Under the pieces are notes generated by a model. The model was not told where the DNA came from. It ran no database searches and saw only the letters and a list, made by a program, of their open reading frames with translations. Below are positions 33,668 to 41,826 of a stretch of DNA of 64,000 bases, in pieces. The position numbers and the translations under genes were made by a program. Location: positions 2,046,001 to 2,110,000 of the forward strand of contig JARGXX010000068.1 in the NCBI GenBank assembly GCA_030374765.1. Direction: 5' to 3'. Every line of letters begins with the position of its first letter. Within the stretch, counting starts at the first letter, position 1. The stretch comes from Agarophyton chilense. Taxonomy: Eukaryota; Rhodophyta; Florideophyceae; Gracilariales; Gracilariaceae.

Positions 33668-35029
33668 TCAAGCCGGAGAGGCCATACCATCGATCATAAG
33701 TCGGAATCCCTCACCAATATCCTGGCCTTCTTTTATAGACGACAAGAGACCCGGCATGTCTGTGCTCATGTCGAAAATATTAGACAAGAAAAGCAGCGCG
33801 TGAAAGTCACTGAGCCTTTGCGTATACGATAGTTCTTCGTTGGCAAGGATCTTCTTAAGGTCAGATGGGCCTTGGGGAGCAATTTCTCGGTTTTCAACAG
33901 CAAAAGCAGTTCGCAACCAGCTGTCGCAACTCTTGATTGGAATGTTCAGCAAAAAGAACTCAGTGTGCACTTTACGCGCATCTTTGCCTTCTACCAGTAC
34001 GTCCTCTTTACAGACCACGCGTCCTGAGTTAGGTTTTTGGTTGTCTTGATCCTCAAAGATGTCGTCAACATACATCTGCATGGCTAGATCAGAGATTTGA
34101 TAGGCTTCAAATAAAGTCTCTCCGGTTTCCGCTGTTGTAACGACCAGCACAACAAATGCTTTCTTCTGTTCATCTGAGAGATCTTTCGCCATACGTGCGG
34201 CAAATATCACATCCATTCCTGACAAGATGCACTTTCTGGGCCGTGCTGAAAACACTATTCCCACCCGCTGCAACCCTAACAATTGAGCTACGGTATCGGC
34301 TCTTTGAGTCATATCACCTTCATCATCCAGTTTGTAGAACTGATCAGAACCACTTTGTGGTGGCTCGTAGATAGCTAGAACACGCGTTTCTCCGCTCTCC
34401 GTTACATCGCCGTAGCATATACCGATACGTTGCTGTTGAAATCCTGTGCGCGCGATGTAGGCTTGAAACTGCTCTGCAGCTTTGTTGTCGACTAAGACGG
34501 CAGTGACATGAGCTTCAGACTGGGCTGTAATCTTGGTTTTCAGAGCCTCTAGGGCTTCCATAACGGCGACGCTCATGCCACGTCCTTTCCATTTGGCAAG
34601 CTCGTTCTCATATCGCTTGCGCTTGTCCTCCTTTGGCATACAGTGTTCGCACATTCCGCGGGGGCCGTGTCGGCATCGTGGTCGCCACGTTTCTGGTTCT
34701 GGCTGCGGCTGATCGTCATCAGCTCGGTCGGTTGTTGTTTCGTCTGCAGCGGATACCTTTGGTTCTGGCGCAGAGGAACTTGGTGATGGTGAGGTTTGCG
34801 GTTTGGACGGAGCTGTAGGTTTTGCTACCCCCTTGATGAAAATAACATCTCCGTGGCGGGCTTGTTCGAACATGAAGGGTTGGGTGAAGCGGATATCTGA
34901 ATAAAGCGCGAACTGGCCTTCCATTTTATCTAGGGCCTCGATCTTCGCTCCAAGATGTTGAAGGGTTTCGCCAGAATCAAGATTGACGCGCTCTGTAGCG
35001 CCATTCGGGAGTCGGATTCGCAAAATCAT
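33668..35029 (-). CDS. NPL4: NPL4 homologue, Cdc48/p97 ubiquitin adaptor
   Basis: NPL4 pairs with UFD1 to recruit Cdc48/p97 to ubiquitinated proteins in ER-associated degradation. The first ATG in frame is at 35029 (MILRIRLPNG), giving 453 residues. Residues 1-70 look like the ubiquitin-like N-terminal domain (GDVIFIKG at its end). A Ser/Pro/Asp-rich linker follows to about 115, then the zinc segment CRHGPRGMCEHC (Cys at about 119, 127, 130), and the MPN-like NPL4 domain with the diagnostic LAIYEPPQ (about 220), LGLQRVGIVFS, and FEAYQISDLAMQMYVDD. It is shorter than animal NPL4 (about 600 residues) and lacks a C-terminal NZF finger. It is convergent with STRAP and divergent from the KIX gene. 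Confidence 0.9.
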   Translation of the reverse strand: MILRIRLPNGATERVNLDSGETLQHLGAKIEALDKMEGQFALYSDIRFTQPFMFEQARHGDVIFIKGVAKPTAPSKPQTSPSPSSSAPEPKVSAADETTTDRADDDQPQPEPETWRPRCRHGPRGMCEHCMPKEDKRKRYENELAKWKGRGMSVAVMEALEALKTKITAQSEAHVTAVLVDNKAAEQFQAYIARTGFQQQRIGICYGDVTESGETRVLAIYEPPQSGSDQFYKLDDEGDMTQRADTVAQLLGLQRVGIVFSARPRKCILSGMDVIFAARMAKDLSDEQKKAFVVLVVTTAETGETLFEAYQISDLAMQMYVDDIFEDQDNQKPNSGRVVCKEDVLVEGKDARKVHTEFFLLNIPIKSCDSWLRTAFAVENREIAPQGPSDLKKILANEELSYTQRLSDFHALLFLSNIFDMSTDMPGLLSSIKEGQDIGEGFRLMIDGMASPA

Positions 35030-35841
35030 CAAGTCAGACAAAATATATTTGTGTACGGCGACGAGCGGCACGGGCAGCGATCTGAATACCGCTGGAGAAG
35101 GAGGACGATCGAACGCGCCGAAGAAGACAGACCAGGCGTAGAGGACGTCGCGCTAAGCGCTGGGGGCTGGAAGCGTCGACGAGTGGAGCGCAAGCGACAA
35201 AAAGGTCGAATGGAAGGGAGGCGCGAAATGGGGCGATCGACGAAAGTGAGCCGCATGGTGTTGTACGAGGTGGAGGGTATCTAACTCACGCGAAGCAAAG
35301 GCGAGGAGCGGGCGCGCCGCGCTGGACGGGAACAGCCAATCATTCGACGCACAGCGCCAGAGCACAGCAATGTCACGGCGGCCATGCTGTGTTTCGGCTG
35401 CAACTGGTCTTAGAGCGTTTCTTTCCACCTCGTGGTCGGAGTCACACACCTCAAACTGCCAATTTGGCGGAGCGCTCCGTACGGCCTATTACCATGAAAC
35501 AGCGCTCTGGGGCGGTTCGTTGCACTGTCCACCGCCGCTCGAAACAGACCAAGTCGTTCCCGTGCCGTGGGATAGCCTCCTCGTTCCTTTCGTAGCTCAG
35601 GCGTCATTCTCGCTCTGGTGCAAAGCACGCAAGCTCACCACCGCGAACTCATTGCCTCCAGCATGCTTGCACTCCACCATTCTTGTTTTCCTCAGTCATC
35701 AGCGCATGATACAGCATCTCTTTGGCTGCCCCTGCCTTCTGCTTCTGCGTTCTTCTATCTTCTTGATCCATAGTGGTTGCCAGCTTTTGCCAATCTTCGC
35801 CAGTCTTTGCTCTCGCATTTACTAGTCTTTGCCAATCCTGC
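35030..35841. other. Divergent promoter region between NPL4 and the triple-KIX gene
   Basis: About 0.8 kb. A plus-strand frame (35370-35825) and short minus-strand frames are open, but their translations show no domain and I treat them as chance. A word like CTTTGCCAATC is partly repeated near 35775-35840. No TATA box stands out. Confidence 0.45.
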
Positions 35842-37053
35842 ATGTCTCGGAATATCGATGCAGGGGACTGGTGTGGTGGATTGTCCCAGGTGGACCGGAG
35901 CGGTGTACTTTCTTCTGTGCTCGCCTTTCTAAGAGGTAAGATTCTACCTTAAATGTGTAAACTACCGTTTCTCTACTAACCTCTCACCTTTTGAACAGCG
36001 CACCACCCAAATGTCCCCCTACAACGGCTTTCTGATATTGCGTTTTCAATCGAACAAAGCTCTTTCACCGAGTCCGCATGCCCGACGTACTATTCTGACG
36101 CTGTTGTTGCTAGGTTGTATAATGCCAACGTTTCTTTATCAGTCGCGAATAGCGTGCCCAGTGCAACAGCTCCGTCTGAAACCAGTGTCACTGAGCATCC
36201 TCTAAATGAACAGCTTTCTACCTGTGCTGACTGGAGGCGCAGTTTGACTTTAGAAACGCGCAACAAAATCCTCCGATACATGGTCCGTAAAGTAACGGGT
36301 ATGTAAGCGTGTGTTCGCACCGCAAGCTCATCCTAATCTCAAAGACTCCTGACCGTTGTGCTCCTCTTTCTGCGCAGCATGCAATTTGGGAACATCTCCG
36401 CAAGCAATCATCAACGCAGTCGCAGCATTTGAGACCTGTGCCTTCTTCAGAACAAACTCATGCTGCGACTACCTTAAGCAATTAGCAGATGAAATCTATC
36501 GTTGTGAACACTATCACACCCTGCCTGTACTTTCTGCGGATGTACCGCTTCTACTGCAGCAATGGGGGATTCAGCCGCACGCACCTCAAACTCAAACTAG
36601 TCAACCGATGTCAGATAATGTGCCTGTTCCAGCTCCTCCAACTGGGCCGCAGAATATCATGAATATGGAACCTGGCGAGCTTCTGTCGTCACTCTTTGAG
36701 AAACCCAACTGGAAAGACCTACTCACACCTGCGGACCGCCACACTGTCGTGAGATTTATTTTCTCAAAACTAACGAGTAAGTTTTATTTAACCCTCCATA
36801 AATTCGGCTGTTTTTATGCTCCAAATTACTAAACATTGTATGAGGCGAAGATCTTAACCTAAGCGAGACGTTACAAGAAACATATCAAAGAGCAATCTCT
36901 TGCGAACTTGATGCATACACCAAAGCCGAAACAGGGCGCTCTTATCTCATGCATCTGAAAGATGTTAGTGCTGCATGTCTTCAGCCCGAGCGCGTTTCGG
37001 AAGCACGCACATTGTTGGAACGGAATGATGAGCGAAATGGAGAGGATACCTGA
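35842..37053 (+). CDS. Protein with three tandem KIX-like domains, four exons
   Basis: KIX domains (CBP/p300, MED15) are three-helix folds that bind activation domains. I join 35842..35935, 35999..36298, 36378..36776 and 36845..37053 to obtain 333 residues. Each of three units begins with D/N-W and keeps Trp (10, 110, 243), Leu four residues on and Arg nine residues on. Unit 1: DWCGGLSQVDRSGVLSSVL ... IAFSIEQSSF ... YYSDAVVARLY. Unit 2: DWRRSLTLETRNKILRYMV ... AVAAFETCAFF ... DYLKQLADEIY. Unit 3: NWKDLLTPADRHTVVRFIF ... YQRAISCELDAY ... SYLMHL. The introns (63, 79, 68 bp) have GT-AG ends, two have CTAAC/CTAAA-like branch sites, and each splits codon 23 counted from the Trp, in phase 1. Linkers are Ser/Thr/Pro-rich; there is no Gln-rich MED15 tail. 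It is probably a nuclear co-activator-like adaptor. The domain call comes from pattern matching. Confidence 0.75.
35936..35998 (+). other. Intron 1 of the triple-KIX gene
   Basis: GTAAGA donor, CTACTAAC branch-like site at about 35973-35980, TTTTGAACAG acceptor; 63 bp, phase 1. Confidence 0.8.
36299..36377 (+). other. Intron 2 of the triple-KIX gene
   Basis: GTATGT donor, CATCCTAATC branch-like site, pyrimidine-rich stretch then TGCGCAG acceptor; 79 bp, phase 1. Confidence 0.8.
36777..36844 (+). other. Intron 3 of the triple-KIX gene
   Basis: GTAAGT donor, TTACTAAAC branch-like site at about 36827-36835, TATGAG acceptor; 68 bp, phase 1. Confidence 0.75.
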
Positions 37054-37307
37054 TAAACTGCCTTCATGCCTTGGTACAACTTCAATATCTTTCCAGAATA
37101 GGATTCAAAAGTCTCAAGCCAATAGCGCAAATGCAATCTTTCATAAACAGTGCTGTATAAGATACGTATGATAGAAACTTCTCTTGTACCTGTTAGAACA
37201 TTTCCGTTTATCCTTATCAAGACACCCTGTACAGGAACTGTCAGATTCTTAAAGAGGCCCAAAGTTAACATTCAGGGCCGGGATTCAACGGCAATTCCAT
37301 TTAAAAG

Positions 37308-37889
37308 TTACCACGAAACTTCGTCTATGTCTTTCAAAGCCGCTTGAAATTCGTCATCACAGTCATCAATTCCATCAGTAGGCTTCTGATAACAGAGGTC
37401 AGGAAGCATCTCACACATGATCTCGGCCCTACTCTTGATGGGTCTTCCAAACCGGTCTGGTACACCTTTCCCGGCATCCTTCAACTTAGAGCCCAACTGT
37501 TCCTTTTCTCGCTTCCTTCGTATGGCATTCTTCACCAAATGTCTTACATATCTTGGTCGCATCCACTGTCCTTCAAAACCTTTTTTCCTTAGCTCTATGG
37601 CCACTTGCATCGGAGTTCGACATCCTTTCCATACGATTTCCTCGATCGTCGTTTGAGCCTCTTCCTTTGTCACGTAGAGTCCCTTATGCAGCGTGGCAGC
37701 TTTGCGCCTGGCACTTCGACTGATACGGTGTAGTCGCGCCATGGTAAGTTGGTGCTTTATGTCTCCATGCATGAGGTTGAATGTATCGCTGATATGCTCA
37801 TTCTGAAGGTATGGATTTGCGTGACATAAATTAACGGTCCGTCGCAGATTCTCAGCTATTTGCTCAGTTTCCTTCTTATTGAATTCCAT
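37308..37889 (-). CDS. Unknown 193-residue basic/acidic protein
   Basis: An ATG at 37889 opens a clean frame of 193 residues. The N-terminal half is helical and charged (MEFNKKETEQIAENLRRTV, then RLHRISRSARRKAATLHKG). The middle reads ATTIEEIVWKG-like and PMQVAIELRKKGFEGQWMRPRYVRHLVKNAIRRKREKEQ, which suggests a small helix-turn-helix-like basic segment. The end is acidic (DDCDDEFQAALKDIDEV). I recognise no family. It has no signal peptide or membrane segment. It converges with the triple-KIX gene (255 bp between stops) and lies about 150 bp downstream of the next gene on the same strand. A nuclear or nucleic-acid-binding role is only a guess. Confidence 0.55.
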   Translation of the reverse strand: MEFNKKETEQIAENLRRTVNLCHANPYLQNEHISDTFNLMHGDIKHQLTMARLHRISRSARRKAATLHKGLYVTKEEAQTTIEEIVWKGCRTPMQVAIELRKKGFEGQWMRPRYVRHLVKNAIRRKREKEQLGSKLKDAGKGVPDRFGRPIKSRAEIMCEMLPDLCYQKPTDGIDDCDDEFQAALKDIDEVSW

Positions 37890-38039
37890 TCTGCTCGGTA
37901 AACAATTTCAGGCAGTGCGAAAAGACAAGAAGATAGCACTGTGGTGCGCCCTTGGCACCATCAGATAGAGGGCGATGAGAATGGGCAATACAACCGTTCT
38001 CGTGCAAAAGAAACGGCTTGCCCATAGGCATTTAAACCG

Positions 38040-39095
38040 TCATGTTATGGTTTTTTCTCTTAAATTGGAAGGGAAAGATGAGATACGGCCGCGATGTCTC
38101 ACAGGATTAGGTTCCATTACAATAGTTTTTCTCTTCTGAGTTCTGCATCTACGATCTGCAAGCCAGTCAACTGGTGCCTCATCAAAATTAGTTGTCAAAT
38201 AACGCGCCATGCTTTGCACGAAGTCCCTTCTCCACACCCGAGCAACCATGTTAGACGAACGAAGCTCATGGGCATCCGCTTCACCACCAGAGAGATCAAA
38301 CAGTGATGCACTGCACATTCGAATTTGCTTTGGTCTCCCTTGTGCATTGGTAACAAACGATTCTTTCAAGTGTTTGTCGCACCACTGAATGACATTTTTC
38401 ATCTGCTCGCGAAATAGAACATCATCCTGAACAACAATTATGTACTCAACATCGTTTTCCTCCATGCAACGCAGAAGAACGTCTGCGTAATCCAGAGCTT
38501 CTTTACTTCTCCATTCAACACGCCGCTCATCATCACCTAGGGTGACCTTTCTATGGGGAATAGGTGGACGTTCTCTCTTACTAAGCTTGAGCCAGCTGGG
38601 AAGGTCAGTAAGAGCAGTGTCAAACACGTTATCCAGCCAAGAGGGGCGTGCAGCTGGTTGAAGATCCATGTCAAAGACCGTGAGCTGTCTCACATCTAAG
38701 CTTTGGTTCGTTGCCAGTCGCCAGGACTTGACAGCGTTGCTGACATATTCAACGGGTATTCCACCTTTTATTCGAGTAACGCTCGGCATACATGCCGCTC
38801 CGCGAGCGCGGAAGTTTGGATGAACATAATCATCTGCCTGGATTCTGGAGAATGATAAGGATTCCTCATCGTCGGATGTTGCGTTGGGTGCAAGTAATTT
38901 AATAGTAATTGGATCAGATCGGTTGTATCGAATGATCTGATGTATAGAGAACAGGGACGCCGTGAGTAGGATGGAGAGGATGCATATTGCTCGAGATGAG
39001 ATGGGAAACGATTTGTGGGAAGGGGAGGCAATAGATGGACAAAAGTCTGAGTTCGACGATGTTGCGAGAGCTCTGCGACGAACAGTGGAAACCAT
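38040..39095 (-). CDS. Type II membrane glycosyltransferase-like protein (PGAP4-like?)
   Basis: 351 residues from ATG 39095. A short basic cytosolic tail is followed by one membrane segment at about residues 36-54 (AICILSILLTASLFSIHQII). A luminal part then has ACMPSVTRIKGGIPVEYVSNAVKSW, VFDMDLQPAA, CMEENDVEYIIVVQDDVLF (QDD at about 223-225, a DXD-like metal/nucleotide-sugar site) and the C-terminal VMEPNPVRHRGRISSF. The 'D/E-D-D' block after a YII-hydrophobic strand and the final V-H-G-S-like segment recall GPI-GalNAc transferase PGAP4 and related GT-A enzymes. That suggests a Golgi enzyme working on glycans or GPI anchors. The family link is by motif style only. No intron is needed. Confidence 0.6.
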   Translation of the reverse strand: MVSTVRRRALATSSNSDFCPSIASPSHKSFPISSRAICILSILLTASLFSIHQIIRYNRSDPITIKLLAPNATSDDEESLSFSRIQADDYVHPNFRARGAACMPSVTRIKGGIPVEYVSNAVKSWRLATNQSLDVRQLTVFDMDLQPAARPSWLDNVFDTALTDLPSWLKLSKRERPPIPHRKVTLGDDERRVEWRSKEALDYADVLLRCMEENDVEYIIVVQDDVLFREQMKNVIQWCDKHLKESFVTNAQGRPKQIRMCSASLFDLSGGEADAHELRSSNMVARVWRRDFVQSMARYLTTNFDEAPVDWLADRRCRTQKRKTIVMEPNPVRHRGRISSFPSNLREKTIT

Positions 39096-39307
39096 CGCAT
39101 AGATTCAGCTTAGATTGTGCAAACTCTCGACTCCGACGAAGTAAGCGAACACCAGGCGTTCGACAGACTGGGTTGTCAGGGTCTCGATGGGATCGTTTGC
39201 AGAATGCATCACAAGATGAGCGTGACACTGTGTCATTCGACCATTAAGATTTATATTTTTCTTAGTTTATGAACTGTTGATGAAGCATGAGAAGACACCA
39301 CCGAACC

Positions 39308-39380
39308 GGGTCTGTAGCTCAATTGGTAGAGTGCTCCCTTAGCATGGGAGAGGTACCGGGATCGAAGCCCGGCAGATCCA
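39308..39380 (+). tRNA. tRNA-Ala (anticodon AGC)
   Basis: 73 nt without CCA. The acceptor stem GGGTCTG pairs with CAGATCC (one G-U). The D-arm TAGCTCAATTGGTAGAG holds the A box, the anticodon stem CTCCC/GGGAG encloses TTAGCAT with anticodon AGC, and the T-arm CCGGGATCGAAGCCCGG holds the B box. A run of seven Ts at 39384-39390 is the RNA polymerase III terminator. No intron. Confidence 0.97.
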
Positions 39381-39383
39381 GTA

Positions 39384-39390
39384 TTTTTTT
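39384..39390 (+). terminator. RNA polymerase III terminator (T run)
   Basis: Seven Ts start 4 nt after the tRNA-Ala end. Confidence 0.85.
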
Positions 39391-39553
39391 CCATTTTAAA
39401 GGGCTCATACGTGGCCACATCGGCAATCGGTCTTCCGCTGCATCACGTCACTTGCTCCACCTCGCCATCCTGGTGATCCAGCGTCTACACCACGCTCTGT
39501 ATCCCCAATCTGTCAACTATCCTCGGCCACACTTCGTTCCTGTGAAACACAAA

Positions 39554-40936
39554 ATGGGCGATCCGCCTTCACCGTCGCCACAGCCTTCAATTGAGGAACT
39601 TTTGGCTACAAAGCTTTCAATAACATCCTACTCCATCAATGGCGTCAATCGAACAAAAGAAAAACTTATTCACAAAGTTCTGCAGCCTGTTTTATCCACG
39701 GGTGGCGATTTTGAAGGCGTTATAAACGATGTTTCGACAGCAGTTGATCGTTTAAGATCTACAAATTGCTATAAGGGGATCGACGCTTTTATTGATCATC
39801 AACATGATAAAACCGCTTCTGTCAGATTCACGTTTACGGAAAAATCGTCCGTGCAGCTTACAACTGGTACTTCGATTGATACGTCCAGTGAACGCGATGC
39901 ATCAATGGAAGGTACCTTAAGTATTCGGAACCTACTTGGTTCTGCTGATACGCTACGTTTCACGTTGGCCTGGATTGGCGCAACGTCTACATCGAAGTCA
40001 TTTTCAAAGAACCCTTCGAATTCATTCAGCGCATCGTACAATAGGCCGTTTGTACTTGGTTTGAACTCGTCTATGTTCTCAAATGTTTCGTATTCACAGC
40101 TGAATCACTCAGAAGCTTCCAGCTATAATCTTGTCACAAGACTTGCCGATTGCGGGTTGCATACCGTCTTGGGTACATTCACGCTAGCTTCAGCGTGGAG
40201 GAATCTTACCCATATTCAACCAACTGCTTCTTCTTTAATTCGCGATGATGCAAAGCATACATGGAAAACTTCTCTGAGACACAAAGTGGATGTCGATCTC
40301 AGAGATAATATGGTGATGCCGAATAAAGGCATTTTTGCATCTCTGACGCATGAGCATACCTTGCCGCTTGGAGATATTCAACTATCAACCGTAGAAACAG
40401 CCTTTCAATCGCATATTCCACTAGTAGCTGATGCAGTCTTGTCCTTTTCTTCCCGACTTGGTGCCCACTTTTCAAAAAGCCGCGTTCAAACCCCAGACCG
40501 TTTCTTCGTCGGTGGTTCTAATTCTCTACGTGGCTTTCAGACACGAGGAGTTGGTCCGATGGATGGGAAGGATTCAATCGGTGGAGATATGTTTTACACA
40601 GCAAGCATGATGCTGTCACTACCAATGCCTGCTAACTCGTTGCTATCGCAGTTGTTTAACGCGAGATTGCACGTGTTTATGAATGGCGGTGATGTACTTG
40701 AAATGGCTGATATGAGACAAGCAATCACAGATTTCAGGGGTCAAGGCTTGCAAGAAGCTGCCACGAAGGCTTACGAAGGAATGTACGATGGATTTCGGGT
40801 TGCTGCTGGGGTTGGTGTGGCATTCGATACTTCCGTTGGGCGAATTGAACTCAATCTTTGCAATGTGCTCAAGAGCTGCGTGTCGGATCAACCTCAGGTA
40901 GGATTTCAGTTTGGAGTCAGTCAATCTTTCTTGTGA
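39554..40936 (+). CDS. SAM50: SAM50/TOB55 mitochondrial outer-membrane beta-barrel insertase
   Basis: SAM50 (Omp85 family) folds beta-barrel proteins into the mitochondrial outer membrane. I start at ATG 39554 (MGDPPSPSP), giving 460 residues; the open frame extends further upstream but there it runs through the tRNA gene. The N-terminal about 110 residues look like a single POTRA domain (ITSYSINGVNRTKEKLIHKVL, FEGVINDVSTAVDRL). The rest is barrel with alternating strands. The L6 motif is GGSNSLRGF at about residue 320, and the C-terminal strand QVGFQFGVSQSFL is a good beta-signal. There is no cleavable presequence, as expected. The tRNA-Ala lies 174 bp upstream on the same strand. An AATAAA occurs about 75 bp after the stop (41011). 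Confidence 0.9.
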   Translation: MGDPPSPSPQPSIEELLATKLSITSYSINGVNRTKEKLIHKVLQPVLSTGGDFEGVINDVSTAVDRLRSTNCYKGIDAFIDHQHDKTASVRFTFTEKSSVQLTTGTSIDTSSERDASMEGTLSIRNLLGSADTLRFTLAWIGATSTSKSFSKNPSNSFSASYNRPFVLGLNSSMFSNVSYSQLNHSEASSYNLVTRLADCGLHTVLGTFTLASAWRNLTHIQPTASSLIRDDAKHTWKTSLRHKVDVDLRDNMVMPNKGIFASLTHEHTLPLGDIQLSTVETAFQSHIPLVADAVLSFSSRLGAHFSKSRVQTPDRFFVGGSNSLRGFQTRGVGPMDGKDSIGGDMFYTASMMLSLPMPANSLLSQLFNARLHVFMNGGDVLEMADMRQAITDFRGQGLQEAATKAYEGMYDGFRVAAGVGVAFDTSVGRIELNLCNVLKSCVSDQPQVGFQFGVSQSFL

Positions 40937-41826
40937 GTGTTGCCGTATATTGTAACTTCTGCTTCCGGAATTGTGGCTATTTAAAGAAAATGGGTTTTGT
41001 TCAATTGCAAAATAAAACGGTACATCTCATATTTCCAAACTGAACAACATGTTATGTTCACCGCCATCTTCGTCGTGTGGCATAGTCATGCAGCATTCAG
41101 GCAGGGGTAAGGGTTACTCTTCCCTGTTTACCCTTCAACCTGATTGTTCCATCATTCAAGATTTGAGCAATTCTGTCGCCATTCTCTCAGTGTTTCTTTT
41201 CTTCCGCTTCCTGAAATTCCAGGAAAATAAAGAACGTCAGAACCATCATATGAGATGGGTAGATTCATCAAAAACAGGGGTTTAGTCTGGAATACAATGT
41301 GGCTTGGATATTTGTTCTTGTGAATCTTCTTCGTTCTTATGGGTAGATTTATTCTAGAGATGACATGATTAAGGCATGAGGCTCCGTTGGGGTTTTACGG
41401 AAGGCCCAAATGACTGCTCAACTAAGCTCTTGAGCTAGTTTTCCATGACTCTCCAAGTTCCAAATTCCCTTTCTCTTCTGTGCAATTGTTGACGTGTCGC
41501 GTGCTAGACTGCACACACACGACACACACGTGCAACACCACACTAGATATAGACCTGACCGGCGTCGCACCACAGAGCGAAGAGAACGAGTACCGTTGTC
41601 CGTCACATCGCCAAAGAGTCCCACACCAAGGCGGCGGAACGTCCAACCCCATGACTTGCGAGAGAGAATGCCCACCGTAGTACGCCAAAATACATACAAC
41701 GAACGCAATAGAATGCAGGCAAAATGCCCAAATCCTTTCAAAACAAACGTGGAAAAAGGCAAAGAAGAGGTGCGATATCCCCCGTGTAATAACTCACTAT
41801 TAGTTGCTCATAACTTGAAGCGGTCA
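40937..41826. other. Intergenic region between convergent SAM50 and FBPase
   Basis: About 0.9 kb with 3' untranslated sequence on both sides (AATAAA at 41011-41016). Overlapping frames on both strands near 41.4-42.0 kb show no domains. Confidence 0.5.

Noticed and set aside
35370-35825. A 151-codon frame between NPL4 and the KIX gene
   Set aside because: No motif, no support from codon pattern, and it lies where two promoters are expected.
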